Shown piece after piece: positions 34,347 through 42,613 of a DNA stretch of 64,000 bases. The translations under genes were made by a program, and so were the position numbers. The notes beneath the pieces are model-generated. The model was not told the origin of the DNA, did no database searches, and saw nothing but the letters and a program-made list of their open reading frames with translations. The stretch's first letter is position 1, and each line of letters begins with the position of its first letter. Source of the stretch: Candidatus Aminicenantota bacterium (lineage in GTDB: Bacteria > Acidobacteriota > Aminicenantia > Aminicenantales > Saccharicenantaceae); contig JACIYI010000007.1 of NCBI GenBank assembly GCA_014360005.1, positions 62,001-126,000 of the forward strand. The letters run 5' to 3'.

Positions 34347-35840
34347 ATGAATTTTAGAAAAAATGCCGGTCTGGTTGGCTGGTTGCTGGTCGGCCTGCTG
34401 GTACTGGGATCCTTTTTGGTAGGCCCGGTTTCTGCTGGCCAGCAAAAAGTAATACCCGAAAAAATCAAGCAACAGGTCCAGAACACCGATTACGGTGCGG
34501 TCCGGATAAAGAAGTTCCCGCTGGCCATGCAGTGCTGGACCTACCGCGGCTACACCTTTTTTGAGGCCCTGGAAAAAACCAAGGCCCTGGGCCTTGATTA
34601 TGTCCAGGCCTTTCCCGGCCAGAGATTATCAAAGGACCTGCCGGCCAGCGTTCTATTCAACCACCAGCTGGAGCCTGAATACCTGAAACTGGTCAGGGAA
34701 AAATTGAACAGCCTGAAGATGCAGGTGGTAGCTTACGGTGTGGTGGATCTGGGCCGGACTGAGGCCGAGATGCGGCGGGTGTTTGAGTTTGCCCGCAAGC
34801 TGGGAATCTGGATAATCGCCACCGAGCCCCGGGATGAGGATTACCCGGTGCTGGACAAACTGGTCAAGGAATATAACATCAGAATCGCTGTCCACAATCA
34901 TCCTGAGCCTAGTAAATACGCTCATCCAGCCACGGCCCTGAACTACCTCCAGGGCCGGGATGAACGGATCGGGGTCTGCGCCGATACCGGGCACTGGATG
35001 CGGGGCCAGCTGAAGCCGGTCGAAAGTCTCCGGCTGCTTCAGGGAAGGATAGTTGATGTGCATTTAAAAGACCGGACTGATTTTGGAATAAAAAATGCCG
35101 TGGACACGGCTTTTGGCAAAGGCCGGGCTGATATCCGGGCCATCCTGGCCGAGCTGACTCTCCAGGATTATGATGGTTACCTGACCATTGAATATGAAAA
35201 TGAAAAAGAAGTAATGACCCCGGAACCGGCCATCAGCCAGGGACTGGAATTCATCAAAAAGGTCACCTACTATCAGGACTACGAACAATTGCTTAGCCGT
35301 TATCGCGGTCTCTATGAAAAACACGGCTGGAATCACTATGGCCCGGGCTATTTCGAGCTTGACCCCAAAACCGGGGTCTTAAAATCCCAGGGGGGAATGG
35401 GTTTGCTCTGGTACAGCCGGAAAAAGTACCGGGATTTTATCCTGGAACTGGAGTTCAAATGTTCCCAGAAAAACACCAATTCCGGAGTCTTTCTGCGGGT
35501 GCCTGAGGTCCCGACCAGCGACGATTATATCTATCATTCTTTTGAAATCCAGATTTATGATGCCGGGGAAGGAATTCACAGTACGGGAGCGGTCTACGAT
35601 GCCCAGGCCCCGGCTTTGGCGGCTTCCCGGCCTGCAGGAGAATGGAACCATTTCAAGATTTCTTTTATCAAGGACCGGCTGACAGTGGAATTAAACGGGA
35701 AAAAGGTGATTGACTGGAAAGCCGAACCCAGAGGCAAGGTCAGGGATTTTGCCAGCGAGGGCTACTTAGGCCTCCAGAACCACGACAGTCTTTCACCCGT
35801 TTATTTCAGAAACATCTACGTTAAAGAAATCAATCAGTAA
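34347..35840 (+). CDS. exported fusion: xylose-isomerase-like TIM-barrel epimerase/lyase plus DUF1080 (3-keto-glycoside hydrolase-like) domain
   Basis: A 497-residue exported protein with a Sec signal (about 1-31). Residues about 55-305 are an AP_endonuc_2/sugar phosphate isomerase TIM barrel. Probable metal ligands are E160, D213 and/or H216, H239 and E282. Residues about 325-497 are a DUF1080 domain, a concanavalin-like fold found in enzymes hydrolysing 3-keto-disaccharides, with the typical GGMGLLWYS, NSGVFLR and NHFKISF segments. The two activities are usually on separate proteins in 3-keto-glycoside clusters. The ATG follows GGGGAGGAG. With the upstream Gfo/Idh/MocA enzyme it forms a compact C3-oxidation/elimination cassette. 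Whether the barrel isomerises or eliminates is unknown. Confidence 0.88.
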   Translation: MNFRKNAGLVGWLLVGLLVLGSFLVGPVSAGQQKVIPEKIKQQVQNTDYGAVRIKKFPLAMQCWTYRGYTFFEALEKTKALGLDYVQAFPGQRLSKDLPASVLFNHQLEPEYLKLVREKLNSLKMQVVAYGVVDLGRTEAEMRRVFEFARKLGIWIIATEPRDEDYPVLDKLVKEYNIRIAVHNHPEPSKYAHPATALNYLQGRDERIGVCADTGHWMRGQLKPVESLRLLQGRIVDVHLKDRTDFGIKNAVDTAFGKGRADIRAILAELTLQDYDGYLTIEYENEKEVMTPEPAISQGLEFIKKVTYYQDYEQLLSRYRGLYEKHGWNHYGPGYFELDPKTGVLKSQGGMGLLWYSRKKYRDFILELEFKCSQKNTNSGVFLRVPEVPTSDDYIYHSFEIQIYDAGEGIHSTGAVYDAQAPALAASRPAGEWNHFKISFIKDRLTVELNGKKVIDWKAEPRGKVRDFASEGYLGLQNHDSLSPVYFRNIYVKEINQ

Positions 35841-35843
35841 AAA

Positions 35844-38800
35844 TCAGAAGCCAGGAGTAATGGTGAACTGCCAGTGCCAGCCCTTAACCGGGCGGTCAAA
35901 AGGATAGACATAATCAAAACCCAGCACCAGGACTCCAAACAGGTTGGTTCGCAAGCCCATCCCGGCGCTGGAGACTGGCTTCTTGCTGCCGCCGAACCAG
36001 GTCGGCTTTTCATCGGAGTACCAGGCGGTGCCGATATCATAAAAGGCCAGGAACTCCAGGGGCCAGACGCCATAATAGCCCTTGCCCAGACCCAGCAACC
36101 TGAACACCGGGAATCTCAGCTCAAAATTAGCCACCAGCATCCTGGTTCCGAGCAACCGGTTAAAGTCAAAGGCATTGGGATTGGTCTCATCAAATTCGCT
36201 GTACAGGAAACTGTTGTAATCATAACCCCGGACCAGGGTTTCATAACCAAGAAATAATGGCCACAGGCGCGGGTCTTCTGAGCCCCCACCGTAACGTCCG
36301 TAGTGCAGCAGCCGGAAAGCCAGGGTAAATGGTCTCTTGGGAATGAAATATCGCCTGTAATCAGCCATCACGCTGATGAAATTCAGGTTACCGAAATTGG
36401 GCTGGACTTCCAGCAGGTAGGCCTGACCAAGGATGGGACTGCAGGCACCGAAAATGGAACTGTCATAAACCAGGGCGGCCGAAGCATAGCCATATTTTAT
36501 GGAGGGCGGAGCAGGCAGGTCCAGCTGGTAATAGTCTATGAGCTGAAAATAAGCCGCATCATAGACGTAACGGTACATCTTGCTGTTAAAGTCGATCAGG
36601 TTGAAACCGACCGAAAATTCAATCCTTCTAAAAGTATTCAGCGGATAGTAGGCAAACCCGCCCAGCTGGTAAGCAATCTGTCTGTTCAGATATTCTTCCT
36701 GGATGTAAACCGGGAGGCCACCCATGTTATCGAAATAAGCATCGTAAGATCCATAAATATAAGGCACTCGCTGGACGACGGCTCCCCAGTTAATCCGGTT
36801 CCTGGAATTCATGTAACCCACCAGGAGGTAGCTGTCTATTAATTCATAGTTGGTCTGGGCCATGGTTACCAAGTTGTGGTAACCCAGCATGTCGCTCCAG
36901 AAAGCAGCTATCCCGCCGCCGGCATAAGTGCCGTACCTGTCTACTCCAATGGCCACCGTAGGCTGAGTGACAAAATCCAGCGACAATTTCGGACGGTAAC
37001 TGGTGATGGGAAAATCTGTTTCTTTGGGCAGGCCATAAAGGGGGTTGCGCAGCAATCCCAGCAGGGCTCCTTCAGGCTGGGTTCGGGGAGGCAACAAGGC
37101 CAGGGGTCTTTCGCCCAGCTGGGCCAGGGTGGCCTGGCCGCTCAGCTTGTCAGCCGCATCAATCATATAAATCGAATAATTCCCGCTCTCATAAACCGAC
37201 AGGGCCAGCTTACGGCTTCCGGCTGAGTAGGACATAGCCGGGCTGAGATGGGTTATGCCGCTGATTCCGGTGAATATATTGGTAATCTGGTAAATCTGGC
37301 CATCCTTCAGGTCGAGACGATACAGGTCTGGTTTTCCGGTGTAATCCGACAGGAAGAAGATACTCTGACCGTCTTCAGACCACTGGGGATTGATATTCTT
37401 GCCTGAAGGAAATCCCAGGAGCCGGCTGATTTCACCGCTGGCCACATCCAGCAGGGCCAGCTCATAATTTCCTGAATCCAGCCATTGAAGGTTGGCGCTA
37501 AATCTTTCAGTGACAAAGGCAATCCGCTTGCCGTCTGGAGCCCAGACCGGGTGCAGGTCACCAAAGCTATCCCTGGTCATCTGCTTCAGGGTGTTATCTT
37601 CGAGATTGTAGATAAAAATATCGGTCACCCCGCCGACCAGAGCGGCAAAGGCAATCTCCTTCCCGTTGGGCGACCAGCTGGGGTTGAGTATTTCGCCCAG
37701 TTCAGGAAAGGGGATTTCTTGTTCTATCCGGCCGTTCAGGGCATTCATGATGGTCAGCTGGGGCCGACCCTTGCTGACCGTACCCAGGACTATCCGCTGG
37801 CTGTCAGGAGCCCAGGCTCCGGCCGACCTGATGAACTGGATACTTTCGAAATGGGGGTCGATGGAGGTTGAGGTTAATTTCTTCTTGATTTTTCCCGTGG
37901 CCGGGTCAGCCAGATAAAGGTCAATTGAAAACAGAGCCCGGGAAGAGAAGAAAATCATGCTCTGGCCGTCGGGACTGAGCACCGGTGAGACGTTGTAAGG
38001 ATTGTCTTCTGTCCCTTTAAGCAAGATGCGGCCGTACTTATCAGGCGTTTCGGTCAGCGGGACCAGGGATTTATAAGCTTCTTCCATGGACTTGTGCCAG
38101 TCTTCGGACAGCTTCTTCAGAGGAACCCCCAGCACACCCTGCAGGACCGCCTCATAATCGCCGCTTCTGGCCAGCATCTTGAATATCTTGCCGATCATTT
38201 CATCGCCCCAGCGGCCACCGATGTAGGCCCAGACGGCGTGGCCATAGCGGTAGGGAAAATACTTGTAATAATTTTCCAGCTTCTTAATCTGAGGCAGGTC
38301 TTTACGTTTCCAGGTATCTCTCATCCACATGGAAGTTTCCGGGTCCACCGGCCCGATGGACAGGTACTCGGCCAGGCCTTCAATCAGGAACAGAGGCACT
38401 CTCAGCTCAGCTCCGGTATATCTGGCCTGGTCGGAATGACCCTGCCCGGCAATGTCATACTGAAAAGCGTGAACCAGCTCGTGCCCGATTACGTGGTCGG
38501 TTTCGGCCAGGGACACTCCATAGGGCAGAACAATTCTCCGCTTGAAGGATTCGGTCACGCCGCCCGTTCCCTCGCCCATGGCCTCGGGAATGACAGTGGT
38601 CTGCTTGAATTCGGGGCTGCTGGAGTAGATGATAAGAGGTTGCCGGCCTTTAAGTTCGTGATTGAAAATCCGGCTAAAGCGGGAATACCAGCGTTCGGCC
38701 ATCATAGCCGCCTGTTTTACTACCTCTTCATCTTCCTGATAGTAATAAATATCAAAATGCTTGGTCTTAATTATTTTGAATTCAAACTTCTTGTACTGAA

Positions 38801-38909
38801 CCTTGTTGCGGCCAAAATACTGGGCCTGCAGCGGCCCGGCCGTGGCCAGCATAAAAAGCCCAAGTAGCAAGGTAGCGGTTAAAGTAAGTTTATGCTTAAA
38901 ACAGGACAT
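35844..38909 (-). CDS. exported metallopeptidase-like / PD40 propeller / outer-membrane barrel fusion
   Basis: A 1021-residue protein with a Sec signal (about 1-29). Residues about 35-260 form a gluzincin-like peptidase domain with H143-E144-x-x-H147 (HELVH) and a plausible third ligand in EGLAEY (E177/E181). Residues about 290-620 contain repeated SPDG/SPNG motifs of a TolB/PD40 propeller. The last 350 residues have D15/Omp85-like barrel features (LVRGYDYN, NFELRFPV, GLRTNLFG) and end in an aromatic GF. The whole would be an outer-membrane protein displaying a zinc peptidase-like domain. A strong AAAGGAGGAG ribosome binding site is present. Relatives are found in Acidobacteriota and similar phyla. 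It ends 3 bases from the convergent fusion gene at 35840. Confidence 0.85.
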   Translation of the reverse strand: MSCFKHKLTLTATLLLGLFMLATAGPLQAQYFGRNKVQYKKFEFKIIKTKHFDIYYYQEDEEVVKQAAMMAERWYSRFSRIFNHELKGRQPLIIYSSSPEFKQTTVIPEAMGEGTGGVTESFKRRIVLPYGVSLAETDHVIGHELVHAFQYDIAGQGHSDQARYTGAELRVPLFLIEGLAEYLSIGPVDPETSMWMRDTWKRKDLPQIKKLENYYKYFPYRYGHAVWAYIGGRWGDEMIGKIFKMLARSGDYEAVLQGVLGVPLKKLSEDWHKSMEEAYKSLVPLTETPDKYGRILLKGTEDNPYNVSPVLSPDGQSMIFFSSRALFSIDLYLADPATGKIKKKLTSTSIDPHFESIQFIRSAGAWAPDSQRIVLGTVSKGRPQLTIMNALNGRIEQEIPFPELGEILNPSWSPNGKEIAFAALVGGVTDIFIYNLEDNTLKQMTRDSFGDLHPVWAPDGKRIAFVTERFSANLQWLDSGNYELALLDVASGEISRLLGFPSGKNINPQWSEDGQSIFFLSDYTGKPDLYRLDLKDGQIYQITNIFTGISGITHLSPAMSYSAGSRKLALSVYESGNYSIYMIDAADKLSGQATLAQLGERPLALLPPRTQPEGALLGLLRNPLYGLPKETDFPITSYRPKLSLDFVTQPTVAIGVDRYGTYAGGGIAAFWSDMLGYHNLVTMAQTNYELIDSYLLVGYMNSRNRINWGAVVQRVPYIYGSYDAYFDNMGGLPVYIQEEYLNRQIAYQLGGFAYYPLNTFRRIEFSVGFNLIDFNSKMYRYVYDAAYFQLIDYYQLDLPAPPSIKYGYASAALVYDSSIFGACSPILGQAYLLEVQPNFGNLNFISVMADYRRYFIPKRPFTLAFRLLHYGRYGGGSEDPRLWPLFLGYETLVRGYDYNSFLYSEFDETNPNAFDFNRLLGTRMLVANFELRFPVFRLLGLGKGYYGVWPLEFLAFYDIGTAWYSDEKPTWFGGSKKPVSSAGMGLRTNLFGVLVLGFDYVYPFDRPVKGWHWQFTITPGF

Positions 38910-38947
38910 CGTCTCCTCCTTTATCTCAGACCATCTATCTCAATAAT

Positions 38948-38953
38948 ATTATA
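38948..38953 (-). promoter_or_regulatory. -10 element upstream of the peptidase-barrel fusion gene
   Basis: A perfect TATAAT (minus strand, 38953-38948) lies about 40 bases before the ATG at 38909. No good -35 hexamer is found at 16-18 bases, so the promoter is tentative. Confidence 0.35.
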
Positions 38954-39038
38954 ACCTAATTTTCGAAAAAATAGATTCATTTAATTAGCGGTGTCCAGAG
39001 GGCTGCCACCGGGTGAGAAAATATGGTAAAAATATCCT

Positions 39039-39794
39039 GTGCCCAAAATTACTGAGGTCCAGGTCCGGAGCATCCTCAATCGCTCCAAGGTTTTTGACTA
39101 TTGCCTTAATCCTTATACCGGTTGCAGCCATGCCTGTCGTTACTGCTATGCCGGGCTATTCATGAGAAGATATTCGGGTCATTCTGAACCCTGGGGCCAG
39201 TTTGTCGATGTTAAACTCAATGCCCCTGAGCTCTTGCGCAAGCAACTTCCCCGGGCCAAGAAGGGAACGATCTGGATAGCCTCGGTTTGCGACCCCTACC
39301 AGCCGGTAGAAAAACAATACCAGCTAACCAGAAAATGCTTGCTGGAACTAAGACTCTATGATTTTCCCGTTTTCATACAGACTAAATCTGACCTGGTAGT
39401 CCGGGACCTTGACCTCCTTAAAGACCTGGCCAGCCTGGAGGTGGGCTTTTCCCTGGCTACAGATGATGATCGGACAGCAGCCCTTTTTGAACCGGGTGCC
39501 CCGCCCGTCAGCCGGAGATTACAGGCCCTGGAAACCATCAAAAAATATAGCCTGAGAACCTTTGCTTTTATCGGGCCGCTTCTGCCTCAAAACCCTGTCC
39601 GGCTGGTAAGCCGCCTCCGGGGTCTGGTAGATAAGGTTTTTATAGACAGGCTAAATTATTCCAGTCAGTTCCTCGATTTTTACCGAAAACACCGGCTGGA
39701 AGCATATACCCGTGACGAATTCTTCCAGCAGGCCAGACAGGCCCTGGTGGCCGAACTGGAACGGTACGGGCTTCAGTATGAATTGATCTTTTGA
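39039..39794 (+). CDS. SPL-like (spore photoproduct lyase-related) radical SAM protein
   Basis: A 251-residue radical SAM protein with the iron-sulfur/SAM motif CxxxCxYC at C29, C33, C36 (CSHACRYC). It belongs to the COG1533 group of DNA-repair-photolyase-like proteins, as shown by the opening RSILNRSK and the SVCDPYQPVEK segment. The group is widespread in non-spore formers, and no substrate is established. The start codon is GTG at 39039, with no clear ribosome binding site; no better start exists upstream in frame. It precedes the permease gene by 49 bases. Confidence 0.85.
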   Translation: MPKITEVQVRSILNRSKVFDYCLNPYTGCSHACRYCYAGLFMRRYSGHSEPWGQFVDVKLNAPELLRKQLPRAKKGTIWIASVCDPYQPVEKQYQLTRKCLLELRLYDFPVFIQTKSDLVVRDLDLLKDLASLEVGFSLATDDDRTAALFEPGAPPVSRRLQALETIKKYSLRTFAFIGPLLPQNPVRLVSRLRGLVDKVFIDRLNYSSQFLDFYRKHRLEAYTRDEFFQQARQALVAELERYGLQYELIF

Positions 39795-39843
39795 GTGAAA
39801 AATAGTTTGCTTTGTTCCCGGCGATTGAGTAAGATTTTTTATC

Positions 39844-41148
39844 ATGTTGACCCAGACCTTGCTCATCTCGGGACTGATAATCGTTGCCTATAGCCTGGCC
39901 AAGTGGAGAAAACTTTCAGTTGAATTGAGCCTGCTCCTGGCCACCGTGGCCGGTGCTGTCGGCGGTTCTCTTTTTGCAACTCCACCCCTGGGAGAGGTTC
40001 CCAGACACCTGGTGGAAGGCTCTTTTACCTACCTGGATGTGATTCTGGTCTTCTTTACGGCCACTCTTTTTATCACCATCGTCCAGGAGTCGGGCGGGGT
40101 AAATTTTGCTGTCCGCTCGGCAGTCACCCGTTTTTCCCGAACCCGGTTCCTGGCTCTATTCCTGCTGATGATTATCGTTCTGGTGCCGGGAGCTCTGACC
40201 GGAGCCGGAAGTGTTTCTTTGCTGGTAGTGGGGGCGCCGGTGGCCCTGGCCCTTAAGGGGCTCGGAGTTCAGGAAAATAGAATTCCGGCTATTCTCTTCA
40301 TTCTGGCCGGGCTGGCAGCGGCCGCTCCCCCGGTTAATATCTGGGCCATGGTTCTATGCGCCGGGACGGCCATACCTTATGTCGGGTTTGAATTGCCCCT
40401 TGGTCTGCCGGTCATCATCCTGGGAACTCTGACTATTATTATCCTCGGTGGCCGCCAGGGAGCAGCAGGCAGCCTGGAGGCTTTCCTGGAAAAAATAGAC
40501 TGCCACCCTAAAATGAACTGGTTCCGTCTGCTGACTCCTTTTGTGGTTTTCTTCGGACTGGTGTTGGCTTACCGCCTGCTGCCATTTTCCTTTCCCATTC
40601 TGGGCCTGCCCCTGGAATTCCTGCTGGCCTCTCTGGTAGCTCTGGCCCTGAGCCCCGTCCGGATTAATTTCATCCGGGTGGCCCAGACCACCGTGGCCAA
40701 GTTGCTGCCATTGCTGGCCATAATGGTTATAGTGGGCATGCTGCAGCAGGTTCTGGCCGCCAGCGGGGTCAAAGGACTCATTTCCTATTCGGTACTGATT
40801 ATTCCGCTGGGCATATTATTCTGCCTGTTGCCCCTGATCATCCCGGTGTCCGAAGGTGTCCTGACCTATGGCGGAGCGGCCATTATTGGCATTCCACTGG
40901 TCTGGTACCTGAATTCCCTGGGCTACCATGCCACCATCGTCATTTCAGGGTTGAGCCTACTCTGGCCGCTGGGCGATGGCCTGCCACCCACGGCTCTTAT
41001 TGGCCGCTTGAGCCTGATGGTCTCGGGTTATGAAGGCCGGTACTGGGATTTTTTGAAGCGAACCTGGATTCCCTGGCTGATTATTACCGCCACCGGCCTG
41101 CTGATGATAATTTTCAGTTCCAAACTGAGATTTCTGGTGATCGGATGA
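39844..41148 (+). CDS. ion-transporter-superfamily permease (GntP/CitM/DctM-like)
   Basis: A 434-residue membrane protein with about eleven or twelve helices and two glycine/proline-rich re-entrant segments (PGALTGAGSVSLLV near 118-131 and a PLGDGLPPTALIG near 378-390) as in the IT superfamily. The helices in the halves repeat, an inverted-repeat layout. Substrates of relatives are di-/tricarboxylates, gluconate or peptidyl compounds. Together with the following microprotein and an AspA/AstE-type deacylase, it forms an operon that may import an N-acyl or carboxylate compound. No ribosome binding site is obvious; a weak TTGCTT, 17 bases, TAAGAT promoter lies right before it. Confidence 0.75.
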   Translation: MLTQTLLISGLIIVAYSLAKWRKLSVELSLLLATVAGAVGGSLFATPPLGEVPRHLVEGSFTYLDVILVFFTATLFITIVQESGGVNFAVRSAVTRFSRTRFLALFLLMIIVLVPGALTGAGSVSLLVVGAPVALALKGLGVQENRIPAILFILAGLAAAAPPVNIWAMVLCAGTAIPYVGFELPLGLPVIILGTLTIIILGGRQGAAGSLEAFLEKIDCHPKMNWFRLLTPFVVFFGLVLAYRLLPFSFPILGLPLEFLLASLVALALSPVRINFIRVAQTTVAKLLPLLAIMVIVGMLQQVLAASGVKGLISYSVLIIPLGILFCLLPLIIPVSEGVLTYGGAAIIGIPLVWYLNSLGYHATIVISGLSLLWPLGDGLPPTALIGRLSLMVSGYEGRYWDFLKRTWIPWLIITATGLLMIIFSSKLRFLVIG

Positions 41149-41188
41149 TAAGCAACTATTTTAATTATCAGCTTGAGGACGGAAAAAG

Positions 41189-41350
41189 ATGATAGCCAGG
41201 ATAATAATGGTCCTCTATTACCTCCTCAGTGCCTTTTTCGTTTTCCTAACCGTTAAGAACCTGCTTCAGGAAAAGGAAAGCCGGGACCGGGTTATCCTCT
41301 ACCTGGTGACCCTGATTCCCTTCATCCTTCGTTTATTAAGAATTAAATAA
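41189..41350 (+). CDS. two-helix membrane microprotein
   Basis: A 53-residue protein. Two hydrophobic helices (about 5-21 and 36-50) are joined by a short charged loop (KNLLQEKESRDR). The ATG at 41189 has GAGG and GGA elements in a purine-rich tract upstream, and the stop lies 10 bases before the next ATG. It is not a family I can name. The placement, 40 bases after a large permease and 10 before a deacylase, suggests a small accessory subunit of the permease, as with the small TRAP or other two-part transporter subunits. Hypothetical. Confidence 0.7.
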   Translation: MIARIIMVLYYLLSAFFVFLTVKNLLQEKESRDRVILYLVTLIPFILRLLRIK

Positions 41351-41360
41351 AGGTATAACC

Positions 41361-42527
41361 ATGAAACCACCAGGCACTGGCTTCAAACTCCTGGTCGCCC
41401 TGGTTTTTTTAAGCCTGCTGGCGGCCGGGGGCCTGCCCCTGCTAAAGCACCGCCATTTTCCGGTGGAAATCGTCTGCGGCCCGGGAGTAACGGACATAAA
41501 ATTACTGAGTGATTTTTTCCCGCCGCTCAAAGACACCGCGGCCGATACCCCGGTTTTTATCCTGGCCGGGTCCGAACCAGGTGGACAGGCCCTGGTCATG
41601 GGTAACACCCACGCTAACGAGCCAGAAGGTATGCTGGCTGTGGCCATCATGATTGAGAACGCGGTGGTGGAAAAAGGAACGCTTTACCTAATTCCTTTTT
41701 TCAACCGCAGCGCCAGTCTTAATACCAGGCCGGGCGAAGGTTATCCTCTTTATTTTTCAGTGACCACGGCCTGGGGAAAGAAAAAATTCAGGCTGGGTAA
41801 CCGAGATGCCTCTCCTCTGGACCAGTGGCCAGACCCCGATGTTTATATCCATTATCCGGAAAAACAAATGCTGTCCTACCTGGACATAAGGAACACCAAC
41901 CGCACCTGGCCCGGCCGTAAAAATGGTTTACCCATGGAACAGGTAACCTGGGCAGCCATGGAGCTGCTGCGTCACAATCGGGTGGACCTGGCTATCGACC
42001 TGCATGGCGCTGAGACCATGTTTCCGGTTACCAATTGTATCGTGGCCCCGGAAAAGTCCATGAGAATTGCCACCCTAGCCTCCCTGACTGTCAAATCTAT
42101 GGAAGGTTTTGAAAATCACCTGGAATCCTCCCCGGAGAAGTTCAGGGGACTTTCCCACCGGGAAATTGGGGACTATTCCGAAACCCTGCCTTTCCTGCTG
42201 GAAGCGCCTATCCCCTTTCTCGACCAGCCTACCGGGGCCAAGACCGAGCAACTATTCCTAACCGGACGCGACGAGTTCCTCCTCAGTCTCTCACGGAAGA
42301 AAAAACTGTTTGTACCTTACGACGAAACAGGCTGGCCTCTGGACAGGCGGGTCGGACAGCACCTGTCGGTGACCCTGGAAATCATCAGGCAATATTCCAG
42401 AAAGAATCCTGACCGGGCCATCAACCTCAAGCAGGTCCCGCGTTATTCAGACCTGGTTAAAAACGGAACCGGTGCTTATTTTCATAATCCAGCCGAAGCT
42501 ACGAAAGATAGGGTGGTGAAACTTTGA
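41361..42527 (+). CDS. succinylglutamate desuccinylase/aspartoacylase-family (M14-like) zinc deacylase, exported
   Basis: A 388-residue protein with an N-terminal hydrophobic segment (about 8-27). The zinc motif of the AstE/AspA family is present as H84-x-x-E87 (NTHANEPEG) and H215 in AIDLHGAE, and the substrate-binding RNTNRTWPG lies at 177-185. These hydrolases release an acyl or amino-acid group from N-acylated amino acids or trim peptides. The operon with a permease and a microprotein suggests cleavage of a substrate before or after import. AAAGGT precedes ATG. It is followed by the C69 operon after 86 bases, which include an AGGCCT/AGGCCT hairpin. Confidence 0.85.
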   Translation: MKPPGTGFKLLVALVFLSLLAAGGLPLLKHRHFPVEIVCGPGVTDIKLLSDFFPPLKDTAADTPVFILAGSEPGGQALVMGNTHANEPEGMLAVAIMIENAVVEKGTLYLIPFFNRSASLNTRPGEGYPLYFSVTTAWGKKKFRLGNRDASPLDQWPDPDVYIHYPEKQMLSYLDIRNTNRTWPGRKNGLPMEQVTWAAMELLRHNRVDLAIDLHGAETMFPVTNCIVAPEKSMRIATLASLTVKSMEGFENHLESSPEKFRGLSHREIGDYSETLPFLLEAPIPFLDQPTGAKTEQLFLTGRDEFLLSLSRKKKLFVPYDETGWPLDRRVGQHLSVTLEIIRQYSRKNPDRAINLKQVPRYSDLVKNGTGAYFHNPAEATKDRVVKL

Positions 42528-42613
42528 CTGGCTAACTAGCTCATTAATTTAAGGCCTCATCCAGGCCTCCGGGCTCAGATGAAAGCCGATTAAACCTGGT
42601 GGAGAAACGTTAA

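Noticed and set aside
42552-42568. AGGCCT/AGGCCT hairpin before the first C69 gene as terminator
   Set aside because: The stem is 6 bases with no T-tract after it; AGGCCT is self-complementary, so the repeat may be chance.
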